This document shows, in pieces, positions 8,101-15,154 of a DNA stretch of 34,661 nucleotides. The position numbers and the translations under genes are program-made. Source of the stretch: Anaerolineales bacterium UBA6663 (GTDB lineage Bacteria; Chloroflexota; Anaerolineae; Anaerolineales; UBA6663); assembly GCA_002455335.1 (NCBI GenBank), contig DKKP01000295.1, forward strand, positions 29,897 through 64,557, written 5' to 3'. How positions within the stretch are numbered: the stretch's first letter is position 1; each line of letters starts with the position of its first letter. The notes beneath the pieces were generated by a model. The model was not told the origin of the DNA and made no database searches. It saw nothing but the letters and a program-made list of their open reading frames with translations.

Positions 8101-10647
8101 CTAAAGCGCCGTCAACGGGTCGACGTCTACGATCCAGCCTTTGTTCAATGGAACGCCGCGCACCAGGGTGGAGGGATCAGGCGCGCGCACCAGAATCTGC
8201 CAGCGGTATTCAAGACCGATTTTACCGAAAAATGCCGGCGCCGGTCCGGCAAGCTCGGCCCCGACGATCTTCTGTTCTTTGATGCGCAGGCGCAGTTGGG
8301 CGGCCACCACGCCTGCTTCGGCCTCGGCGCGCTCGGCCTGGGTGTGTCTGTAGAGCAGACGGATCAGGCGGCGGAAAGGCGGATAGCCGAGGTCCTTTCG
8401 GTACGCGATCTCGCGTGCGTAGAAGCCGGCGTAATCGTGCGCTGAGGCGGCCTGGATCGCGTAGTGCTCGGGCTGAAACGTCTGCAGGATGACCTGGCCG
8501 CCGAGCAGGCTGCGCCCGGCACGGCCCGCGACCTGGGTAAGCAGCTGAAAGTTTCGCTCCGTCGCGCGGAAGTCGGGCAGGCCAAGGCCGACGTCGGCCG
8601 AGATCACGCCGACCAGGGTGACCAACGGGAGGTCGAGCCCTTTGGCGATCATCTGAGTCCCAACGAGCACATCGGCCTGCCCGGATGTGAACTGATGCAG
8701 GATCAGTTCATGGGCGCCGCGGGTGCGCGTCACGTCACGATCCCAACGCACCACGGTGGCCTCGGGGAAGGCCGCGCGCACCTCGTCGACGAGTTTCTCT
8801 GTGCCGAGCCCAAAGTACTTCACCCTGCGGCTGTTGCACTTCGGGCAGGCCTCGGGTTGCGGCTCGTGGTGCCCGCAGTGGTGGCACTGCAACTCACGTG
8901 CGCCGGCGTGGTGCGTCAGCGGCGTCTCGCAGTTCGGGCACTTCAGCGGCTGGCCGCAATCGCGGCAGAACACAAAGCTGGCGGAGCCGCGGCGGTTGAG
9001 GAAGAGGATGGCCTGACGGCGGGCCGTCAGGGTCTCGTGCAAGGCCGCGCTCAACTTGCGGCTGAAGCTCGAGAGGTTGCCGACCCGCAGTTCCTGACGC
9101 ATGTCGACGATCTCGACCGGGGGGAGGTCGATCGATTGAGCGAGCTCGCCGGCCGGGCGATATACCGAAGTCAGGTTGAGGCGCGCGGCCTGCTCCTGGA
9201 TCTTCTGTGTATGGCCCATCACGCGGCGTGGGAGTTCGAGCAAAGTCAGTTCGCCACGCCGCGCTCGAAAGTAGGTCGCCACATCGGGTGTGGCCGAGCC
9301 GAGCAGGCAGACGGCGCCGATCTGTTTGGCGTAATGCAAGGCAGCTTCGCGCGCATGGTAGGCGACGCCCTGGGGCGGATCTTGTTTGTAGGCCTCGTCG
9401 TGTTCTTCGTCGAGCACGATCAAGCCGAGCCCGGGCAGAGGCGCGAAAAGCGCGCTCCGCGCCCCGATGACCACGTCGACCAGGCCGGCGCGGGCGCGGC
9501 GCCACGTGTCGTAGCGCTCGCCCTCGTTGAGTTGCGAATGCCAGACGGCGATTCGCCCCGGGAAGCGAGCCGCGAAGCGTCGGACGGTCTGTGGAGTCAA
9601 CGAGATCTCGGGCACGAGCACGATTGCGCGACGGCCCTGGGCCAGCACGGCCTCGAGCGCGCTGAGATAGATCTCGGTCTTGCCGGCGCCCGTGACGCCG
9701 TGGAGCAGAAAGGCGCCGGCGTCGGTTCCGGCGAGCGCCGGGCGGATGCGCTCCCAGGCCGCGGATTGCGCGGCCGTCAGAGGCGGCGCCGCCTCTGCCA
9801 CAAACTCGCGCCCGGCCAGTGGGTCTCGCCAGACCTCGGCGTCGGCGAGGTCGACCAGGCCGCGCTCGGCCAGATCGCGCAGATCGGCGAGGCTGCATCC
9901 GGAGGCGGCGTACACCCAGGCCACATCGACCGGTCGAGCCTGCTCGGCGAGGAAGTCGAGGGCGGCTGTGAGCCGTTCTTGTTTAGCGGCGGAGCGTGAA
10001 AGGCGCTCGCGAACCTGGGCGAGCAGGGCAGGCTCGGCGATCAATCTCGCTGTGCGGATCTGTTTTGCACGCAGCGCCGGCGCCTCGAGTCGCGTGAACT
10101 TCGTCAGGCGGCCGGCGCGAACCAGGGCTTGGGCAGCGGTTCTCCAGTTCTGGCGGGGGAGGGCGTGGTCAATCTGGCCTGAGCGCAGCGACCCGCCGCG
10201 TTTTTCGAGCAAGGCCAGCAGATTCACCTGCAAGGGCGAAGGCGAACGCGCTTCGGGGCTGCCGGTTGCCGCGCTCCCGTCTTCGCTGTCCGCGGCCAGG
10301 CAGAACACAGTTTCAGCCTGGCGCGCGAGGCCCGGCGGAAACATCAACGTAATCGCATCGATCAGCGGGGTGAGGTACGTGTGGCTGATCCAGTAGGCGA
10401 GATCGAGCTGCGCGCGCGTGAGCACGGGGGCGGGGTCGATCAGGTCGATGATTGGGCGGAGACGCTCGAGTGGGAGGTCGTCGGGCGGGTCGTCGTGCAG
10501 ACCCACAACGACGCCCTGGGCGTCGCGACCGCTAAACGGCACGGTCACGAGGTGTCCGGCCTGCAAGGTATCTTCCAGGTCTCGCGGGACATAAAAGTGG
10601 AAGGTGCCGACCAGGCTGGCGACGTTGACGGCGATTTCAGCGACCAT
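8101..10647 (-). CDS. priA: Primosomal protein N' (replication restart helicase PriA)
   Basis: PriA is a superfamily 2 3'-to-5' DNA helicase that reloads the replicative helicase at stalled forks. The 848-residue product shows an N-terminal DNA-binding region (FHFYVPRDL, TVPFSGR), Walker A GVTGAGKTEIY at 317-327, the DEEH box at 413-416, SATP at 451-454, and eight zinc-binding cysteines in CxxC pairs (561/564, 570/573, 588/591, 601/604) inserted between the helicase lobes. QVAGRAGR (motif VI) lies near residue 705. It is longer than the E. coli protein (732 aa); the extra length lies mainly in the segment before the helicase domain (about 110-290). A perfect TATAAT on the minus strand ends 8 bases before the ATG, with no Shine-Dalgarno, so the transcript may be leaderless or nearly so. 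Confidence 0.97.
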   Translation of the reverse strand: MVAEIAVNVASLVGTFHFYVPRDLEDTLQAGHLVTVPFSGRDAQGVVVGLHDDPPDDLPLERLRPIIDLIDPAPVLTRAQLDLAYWISHTYLTPLIDAITLMFPPGLARQAETVFCLAADSEDGSAATGSPEARSPSPLQVNLLALLEKRGGSLRSGQIDHALPRQNWRTAAQALVRAGRLTKFTRLEAPALRAKQIRTARLIAEPALLAQVRERLSRSAAKQERLTAALDFLAEQARPVDVAWVYAASGCSLADLRDLAERGLVDLADAEVWRDPLAGREFVAEAAPPLTAAQSAAWERIRPALAGTDAGAFLLHGVTGAGKTEIYLSALEAVLAQGRRAIVLVPEISLTPQTVRRFAARFPGRIAVWHSQLNEGERYDTWRRARAGLVDVVIGARSALFAPLPGLGLIVLDEEHDEAYKQDPPQGVAYHAREAALHYAKQIGAVCLLGSATPDVATYFRARRGELTLLELPRRVMGHTQKIQEQAARLNLTSVYRPAGELAQSIDLPPVEIVDMRQELRVGNLSSFSRKLSAALHETLTARRQAILFLNRRGSASFVFCRDCGQPLKCPNCETPLTHHAGARELQCHHCGHHEPQPEACPKCNSRRVKYFGLGTEKLVDEVRAAFPEATVVRWDRDVTRTRGAHELILHQFTSGQADVLVGTQMIAKGLDLPLVTLVGVISADVGLGLPDFRATERNFQLLTQVAGRAGRSLLGGQVILQTFQPEHYAIQAASAHDYAGFYAREIAYRKDLGYPPFRRLIRLLYRHTQAERAEAEAGVVAAQLRLRIKEQKIVGAELAGPAPAFFGKIGLEYRWQILVRAPDPSTLVRGVPLNKGWIVDVDPLTAL

Positions 10648-10655
10648 CTGATCCG

Positions 10656-10661
10656 ATTATA
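10656..10661 (-). promoter_or_regulatory. Putative -10 box of priA, leaderless type
   Basis: Read on the minus strand this is TATAAT, ending 8 bases before the priA ATG at 10647. A transcript from it would start at or within about 3 bases of the start codon. The -35 position is occupied by a poor match (CGGTCG), so the call rests on the -10 box and the missing ribosome binding site. Confidence 0.4.
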
Positions 10662-10787
10662 GGTCGACATCCGGCCCGCGACCGAGTGGCGCCTTAGTGC
10701 GGGTAGGAGCGCGTGTTTCGTCACACGGCTCAAAGCGGCAACTGGTTAGAATTGCGTAGTCGAGATAGGGGATGGTACTGGGGGGAG

Positions 10788-10816
10788 TTGCTGAGCGCAC
10801 ATTTCTCGCGTAGAGT
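10788..10816 (+). promoter_or_regulatory. Weak candidate promoter of the epimerase gene
   Basis: TTGCTG (10788-10793), a 17-base spacer and TAGAGT (10811-10816) lie 30 bases before the dTDP-sugar epimerase start. The -10 matches consensus at four of six positions and the -35 at three. The 198-base gap between the divergent priA and epimerase genes holds nothing else recognisable besides the priA box. Confidence 0.25.
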
Positions 10817-10845
10817 GGACTTTCGTATCAGGCACAGGCACCTTC

Positions 10846-11409
10846 ATGAAATTCCGAATTGAAAAGACAGCTTTGACGGACGTTCTTGTGATCGAAACCG
10901 AATACCCGCGTGATGAGCGCGGGTTCTTCATCGAGAGCTTTCATCAGCAGGGTTTTCGCGAGCTTGGCATCCCGACCGACTTTGTTCAAGACAATCACTC
11001 GCGCTCGCGGCGCGGGGTGCTGCGCGGGCTGCACTTTCAGGATCTGAGCGCGCCGCAGGCGAAGCTGGTGCGGTGTGCGCGCGGCGCGGTCTATGACGTG
11101 GTGGTCGACCTGCGCGTGGGTTCGCCGACCTTCGGCCAATGGGTCGGTGTCGAACTGAACGACGAGAACATGCGCCAGATCCTCGTGCCTGTCGGCTTTG
11201 GGCATGGCTTTGTCGTGCTCTCCGAGATCGCCGACCTGCATTACAAGTGTTCGGCATATTATGTGCCCGGGGCCGAGGGGTCGGTCGCCTGGGACGACCC
11301 CGATCTGGCGATCGCGTGGCCGGTATCCGAGCCGATCCTTTCGGCGCGGGATCGTGCGGCGCAGAGCCTGAGGCGCTATCTGGAGCGCCCGGCGTTTCGC
11401 ATCGAGTGA
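10846..11409 (+). CDS. rfbC: dTDP-4-dehydrorhamnose 3,5-epimerase
   Basis: RmlC/RfbC epimerises dTDP-4-keto-6-deoxyglucose at C3 and C5, the third step in dTDP-L-rhamnose synthesis, in the cytoplasm. The 187-residue length is normal for the family. The cupin core motifs are clear: DERGFF..SFH near residues 24-33, QDNHSRSRRGVLRGLHFQ near 48-65 (containing the catalytic His), the Asp-Leu-Arg-Val-Gly-Ser-Pro-Thr-Phe stretch, and PVGFGHGFVVLSE with the conserved Gly-His-Gly-Phe. The rest of the rhamnose pathway (rmlA, rmlB, rmlD) is not in the window. A 3-epimerase or 3,5-epimerase for another deoxysugar cannot be excluded. It is the first gene of the plus-strand polysaccharide island. No clear Shine-Dalgarno is seen. 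Confidence 0.94.
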   Translation: MKFRIEKTALTDVLVIETEYPRDERGFFIESFHQQGFRELGIPTDFVQDNHSRSRRGVLRGLHFQDLSAPQAKLVRCARGAVYDVVVDLRVGSPTFGQWVGVELNDENMRQILVPVGFGHGFVVLSEIADLHYKCSAYYVPGAEGSVAWDDPDLAIAWPVSEPILSARDRAAQSLRRYLERPAFRIE

Positions 11410-11461
11410 CCCGCCCCTGCCCAAGATGGACACTCGGCGCGCCTGTGACGAAAGGATGATC

Positions 11462-12892
11462 ATGATCGACAGACCCAAGACAACGGATCAATCGACGATG
11501 CCCAAGAAAAACGTTGCCTGGCGGCTGGCGACAGCGAGCCTGCTTCTGCTCTCTGTCACGCAGGCTGCAGTTCCTGCCGCGATCGCGGCCCCGGCGCTGC
11601 AGACCAACCAGACGCTTTACCTACCCTCTGTGACGCGCTACTCGGATGTGAGCTACCAATCGCCGTTTGGGATCTCGATGTTCGATGCGGTCGACGACCC
11701 TCGTGGTCTGTCGGCGATGCAAACCGCTGGTGCCGATCTGATCTTTACGAACTTCCGCTGGGTGGATCTGGAGCCGACCCAGGATGCCGTCTATGACTTC
11801 TCGTCCATGGATGCCAAAATCGCGGCAGCGACGGCCAAGAGTATGCAGTTAGTCGTGTTATTCGACCATAGCCCCTCTTGGGCGACGATCGACCCCAACA
11901 ATCCACGTGGCCCATTGAAGTCGGATATGTACGACGACATGGCTGACGCCGTCGGTGCGCTTGCGTCTCGCTACAACGGCATGAATGGCTTCCCGCGAGT
12001 TGACTACTGGCTGTTCTTTGGCGAGCCGGATGGTATCTACAGTTGGGGAAATGCGCCCACACAGTATGCAGATGGTCTTGCTTCTGCATCCCAGGCGATC
12101 AAGAGTGCCAATTCCCTTGCCAAGGTGATGCCTGGCGCAGTCGCTTATGAGCGCTTCGGTGACGATGAATATTCGCCCGGGCCTTTTGTGCGAAGCTTCT
12201 TGCCAAGTGTGTTCGCCCGCCTCAATACAAAGCCAGGCGGAGCATCAGCCTACATCGATGGTGTCGCATTCAATGATTTCGGGTTGACCCCGCAACGTTG
12301 GCCCACTCTTAGAGATAAAGCGACCAGTGTTCGACAAATCATGGCTGCTGCAGGGATCGGGCATCTCCCGCTGGTAGTCACCGAGTTATCGCGAAGCAGT
12401 CAAGGCGGCGTCGCTGAGATCTCTCAGGCCCAAAACGTGATTAAGCAATACTCGTATGGGTTGGCCGCGGGTATTTCGCAGATGCACTGGTTTATGGTGT
12501 TCGACATGCTCAATGTTCCACCGGCCGATCTGGCTGCAAATGCCTTTGGGCTCTTCCGCGGCACAAACCTCAATTCAGCGAAGCCTGCCTACACGGCTTA
12601 TAGGGTTGTGGCTGAGCAATTGGATGGCGCCCGTTATCAGAGAGATCTCGGCGCGCCCGGGACGCAGGGTTTTGTGTTCATCGATGGGCCAGAGCAGGTG
12701 TTTGTGGTTTGGGCGAATAGCGCAACGACCAACGTGGCTTTCGGGCAGGGTTGCGCCCGGACGATCACACGCATGAACGTCGCTACGCAGATCAGCGATG
12801 GTGGCGTTGGCGACCGTGACGGCACTGTCAATGGGCAGGTCAGCGTGCAGGTCGCGTCCAATGAACCCCTGATCGTGCGCGCATGTCAGTGA
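11462..12892 (+). CDS. Secreted glycoside hydrolase-like TIM-barrel protein
   Basis: The 476-residue product has a signal peptide (hydrophobic core about residues 20-43) and then an LYLPSV motif (52-57). The rest resembles clan GH-A (beta/alpha)8 glycosidases of the GH5/GH39 kind: FRWVDLEPTQD (99-108) at the usual 'W..iEP..G.YdF' position, FFGEPD (185-190) where the acid/base Glu (188) is expected, and VVTELS (305-310) with a candidate nucleophile Glu308. The normal Asn before the acid/base Glu is Gly here, so activity is uncertain. About 90 C-terminal residues form a separate beta-rich part. I chose the ATG at 11462 because AAAGG lies 6 bases upstream; the frame is open from 11426. A strong terminator follows. 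It may act on, or bind, the polysaccharide made by the island. Confidence 0.75.
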   Translation: MIDRPKTTDQSTMPKKNVAWRLATASLLLLSVTQAAVPAAIAAPALQTNQTLYLPSVTRYSDVSYQSPFGISMFDAVDDPRGLSAMQTAGADLIFTNFRWVDLEPTQDAVYDFSSMDAKIAAATAKSMQLVVLFDHSPSWATIDPNNPRGPLKSDMYDDMADAVGALASRYNGMNGFPRVDYWLFFGEPDGIYSWGNAPTQYADGLASASQAIKSANSLAKVMPGAVAYERFGDDEYSPGPFVRSFLPSVFARLNTKPGGASAYIDGVAFNDFGLTPQRWPTLRDKATSVRQIMAAAGIGHLPLVVTELSRSSQGGVAEISQAQNVIKQYSYGLAAGISQMHWFMVFDMLNVPPADLAANAFGLFRGTNLNSAKPAYTAYRVVAEQLDGARYQRDLGAPGTQGFVFIDGPEQVFVVWANSATTNVAFGQGCARTITRMNVATQISDGGVGDRDGTVNGQVSVQVASNEPLIVRACQ

Positions 12893-12916
12893 CAACCTGA
12901 TCCTTGCAAGGTGCGG

Positions 12917-12949
12917 AAGAGGCCTCTGGGGTTCCCCGGAGGCCTCTTT
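12917..12949 (+). terminator. Rho-independent terminator
   Basis: Perfect inverted repeat AAGAGGCCTC / GAGGCCTCTT (12917-12926 and 12939-12948). Its interior TGGGG TT CCCCG can extend the stem, and a short T-rich run (CTTTGTTG) follows. It lies 25 bases past the stop of the glycosidase-like gene and separates the first two island genes from the glycosyltransferases. Confidence 0.85.
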
Positions 12950-12973
12950 GTTGACATATGCAGGTTCTTTGGC

Positions 12974-13001
12974 CTGACCTCTCCGGGTTTCATGGCACAA
13001 T
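12974..13001 (+). promoter_or_regulatory. Weak candidate promoter before the GT-C gene
   Basis: CTGACC (12974-12979), a 16-base spacer and CACAAT (12996-13001) end 6 bases before the ATG at 13008. Each box matches consensus at four of six positions. Placement would give a leaderless transcript, in line with the absence of a Shine-Dalgarno. A terminator lies upstream, so a promoter is needed somewhere in this 60-base gap. Confidence 0.3.
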
Positions 13002-13007
13002 TGCAGA

Positions 13008-14450
13008 ATGTCGTATTCCCTGCTTTCTGGAATCAAGCGACAGGTGGGCCAAAGTAAACCACTTTTGGTGTTGCTGGCGCTGGTCATGGTGCGTGGCATT
13101 CTGTATGCCTTTATCAGCCCTCCTTGGCTGGCACCTGATGAACCCACGCATTACCATTACATGGCAGCGTTGGCCGTTGACCCGCAGTTCTTCCCTGAAT
13201 CGATCCCTGTGCTCCCCGAGGTTTATGCCGCGGTGTGGGACAACGCCAGTAAGTACCGGATCTGGGACTATAACGACTGGCCGATCCGCGGCTATTTTCA
13301 GGAATTGGAACCCAATGGGCGCCTCCTCACTCGAGCAGGTGGTCTGTACTATCGATATTTGTTTCCGGTGTATGGGTTGACCAGGTCGTGGCCACTTGAG
13401 GCGCAAGCATTCGCGTTACGTGTCTGGTCATCGGCATTGATGATCGTGACCGTTGTGGCGGTCTATGGGATCGCACGCACCATTTTGAATACTACCTTGC
13501 AACGCGATCGAGCCCTGGCCTGGTCTGCGGCAGCGCTTGTCGGCTTGCATCCCATGGCGATGTTCATCAGCGCGTCGGTCAATGACGATAACCTGGTGAC
13601 GCCACTCGCGGCATTGACCCTTCTTGGTGTGCTGCGTGCCCTTCACAATGACTACCAGGGCCAAGCGTCCACCACGCGCTGGTGGTGGACGCTTGCGAGT
13701 GTGTGTGCCATTGGCTCGGTTTTGTCCAAACGCACGGGTTATGCGGCGGTAGGTTTTGTCGCGATAGGGGTGTTTTTCCAGGGTATTCGGTGGGCAACTG
13801 AAGGGCGATCATGGCGTCGATGGATCGGATGGTCGTTGGTTGTGATCGTTCTTGGCGTAATAGTAGGAGCGGGTGTGTTGATCGGCTTCCATCCTTTGCT
13901 TCCGTCCACCCTTACCTGGCGGATTCAGTTGCCGGCGGATTTCTTGATCACGCTTTCGAATGCTCTGGGCGATGTGTTCAACCAACCCTGGCAGAACTGG
14001 TACTCGCGACTCATGTTCTTTACCCTTTCATTCTGGGGGTGGTTTGGTTGGATGCGTGCGCCGCTCGGATTGACAGCGATTAGCCTCTTGCGATGGTTTT
14101 CGTTGTTAGTCGCTCTCGGTATGATCGTCCAGGTCGTGATCTGGGTGCGTCAATGGCGTGATCGCGAAACTCAACGACGATTGGTCCTTTCGTTGGTCCT
14201 GATCGCCAGTATGGCTTTCAACTTTTCGCTTCTGTTGGCGCAACATCTGGTAATGCCTGAGTTCTATATCCTGACTGGGCGCTACTTTTTTCCGGCCTTG
14301 GGGGCCTGGGGTGCGCTCAGTGTGATCGGGTGGTCAGCTTTGTGGCCGCGTCGCTGGACCGCATTCGGGCTGCAGGCCCTCATCGGCTTGGCGGTAGCAC
14401 TCGACGTGTATGCGTGGCTCTTCGTAATGATCCCATTTTTCTACGCATGA
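13008..14450 (+). CDS. GT-C type membrane glycosyltransferase (DUF2142/PMT-like)
   Basis: This is a multi-pass membrane protein (480 residues, about ten hydrophobic segments) of the GT-C superfamily. Such enzymes transfer sugars from polyprenyl-phosphate carriers on the outer face of the membrane. The first extracytoplasmic loop has SPPWLAPDEPTHYHY (about 37-51), with Asp44-Glu45 at the position of the catalytic acid in PMT/ArnT enzymes. LHPMAMFISASVNDDN in the middle is typical of the DUF2142-like branch. The gene follows a strong terminator and lacks a convincing Shine-Dalgarno; the first ATG of the frame that keeps the hydrophobic N-terminus is used. The stop overlaps the start of the next gene (ATGA), so the two are translationally coupled. 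Donor and acceptor are unknown. Confidence 0.8.
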   Translation: MSYSLLSGIKRQVGQSKPLLVLLALVMVRGILYAFISPPWLAPDEPTHYHYMAALAVDPQFFPESIPVLPEVYAAVWDNASKYRIWDYNDWPIRGYFQELEPNGRLLTRAGGLYYRYLFPVYGLTRSWPLEAQAFALRVWSSALMIVTVVAVYGIARTILNTTLQRDRALAWSAAALVGLHPMAMFISASVNDDNLVTPLAALTLLGVLRALHNDYQGQASTTRWWWTLASVCAIGSVLSKRTGYAAVGFVAIGVFFQGIRWATEGRSWRRWIGWSLVVIVLGVIVGAGVLIGFHPLLPSTLTWRIQLPADFLITLSNALGDVFNQPWQNWYSRLMFFTLSFWGWFGWMRAPLGLTAISLLRWFSLLVALGMIVQVVIWVRQWRDRETQRRLVLSLVLIASMAFNFSLLLAQHLVMPEFYILTGRYFFPALGAWGALSVIGWSALWPRRWTAFGLQALIGLAVALDVYAWLFVMIPFFYA

Positions 14451-15112
14451 GATCCTTGTGGTTCATCGCCGCAGTGCTAGTTGTGGGATCTCTGTGGTTG
14501 TCCGCACAGGATGTGTTGCTTTCTACGACACAGCCCAGCGGTGACGTTGTGGTGCTTGCTTCGGCGGATGAGACCGCGCAGCAATCGATCACCAGTCACC
14601 ATCCCGGGTTGACAGCTGTCGCGCTACGAGTTGAAGCACCTTATCCACCTGACGAGCAACCCGTGACGCTCGTTGTGCGTGAAACCAATACTCTGGCGCT
14701 GGTTGTTGCAGTGACCCTGCCTTTCTCCGCGACCAAAGGGCCATGCATTGAGCCCTGTGGACCTGAAGCGCAAGGGCTTTGGTTCGCTTTACCAAACCTC
14801 CCCGATTCGGCAGAGCGGACCTATGTCTTGGATGTGTCTACGGACGGGGTCCCGCTTCGAATTGCCGCGCACACCCTGGATATGTACAGCGAGGGTCGGT
14901 TGTTGCGTCCGACATCAGCCGGCGATCTGGTTTTCAGGCTGGATTACAATAGTCAGCTTGGAGCCATGATCCCGTCTGTGGCTCGACAGATCGCGGCTGG
15001 CCGACCAGGGATTGCCGGATCTATCGGTTGGGTCCCCGGGATCGTTTTGGTGTACGTGCTCTCAGTGATCCTCGTCCTGCGGAAATCTCGTGCGTTGTTC
15101 GCGGGATGGTGA
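14447..15112 (+). CDS. Unknown membrane-anchored extracytoplasmic protein
   Basis: I do not recognise a family for this 221-residue protein. It has an N-terminal hydrophobic segment (about 4-20) that could be a signal anchor, and a mostly beta-type hydrophilic domain of about 170 residues containing a close Cys pair (Pro-Cys-Ile-Glu-Pro-Cys-Gly). A second membrane segment lies near the C-terminus (GWVPGIVLVYVLSVILVL), followed by a short basic tail (RKSRALF). This suggests a domain held outside the membrane at both ends. The ATG at 14447 overlaps the TGA of the GT-C gene by four bases, so equal production with that enzyme is likely and a physical partnership is plausible. The frame runs further upstream inside the GT-C gene, but that part is a shadow. 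Confidence 0.75.
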   Translation: MRSLWFIAAVLVVGSLWLSAQDVLLSTTQPSGDVVVLASADETAQQSITSHHPGLTAVALRVEAPYPPDEQPVTLVVRETNTLALVVAVTLPFSATKGPCIEPCGPEAQGLWFALPNLPDSAERTYVLDVSTDGVPLRIAAHTLDMYSEGRLLRPTSAGDLVFRLDYNSQLGAMIPSVARQIAAGRPGIAGSIGWVPGIVLVYVLSVILVLRKSRALFAGW

Positions 15113-15154
15113 ACATAGACCCTATCGACATCGTGTGTGACCCTGGCCGCGTTT

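Noticed and set aside
8464..9999. 511-codon open frame on the plus strand, antisense to priA
   Set aside because: It is a shadow of the GC-rich priA gene: no recognisable domain, biased Gly/Arg/Ala composition, and priA is certain on the other strand.
12928..12937. GGGGTTCCCC as a separate operator palindrome
   Set aside because: It is the inner part of the terminator hairpin and needs no other explanation.
12951..12956. Perfect TTGACA after the first terminator
   Set aside because: No acceptable -10 box lies 15-19 bases downstream (TGACCT is the best), so I did not call a promoter from it.
15137..15139. GTG as the start of the GT2 gene
   Set aside because: Possible, but the extra six residues are not family-like and an ATG at 15155 directly precedes the conserved domain; left as an alternative.
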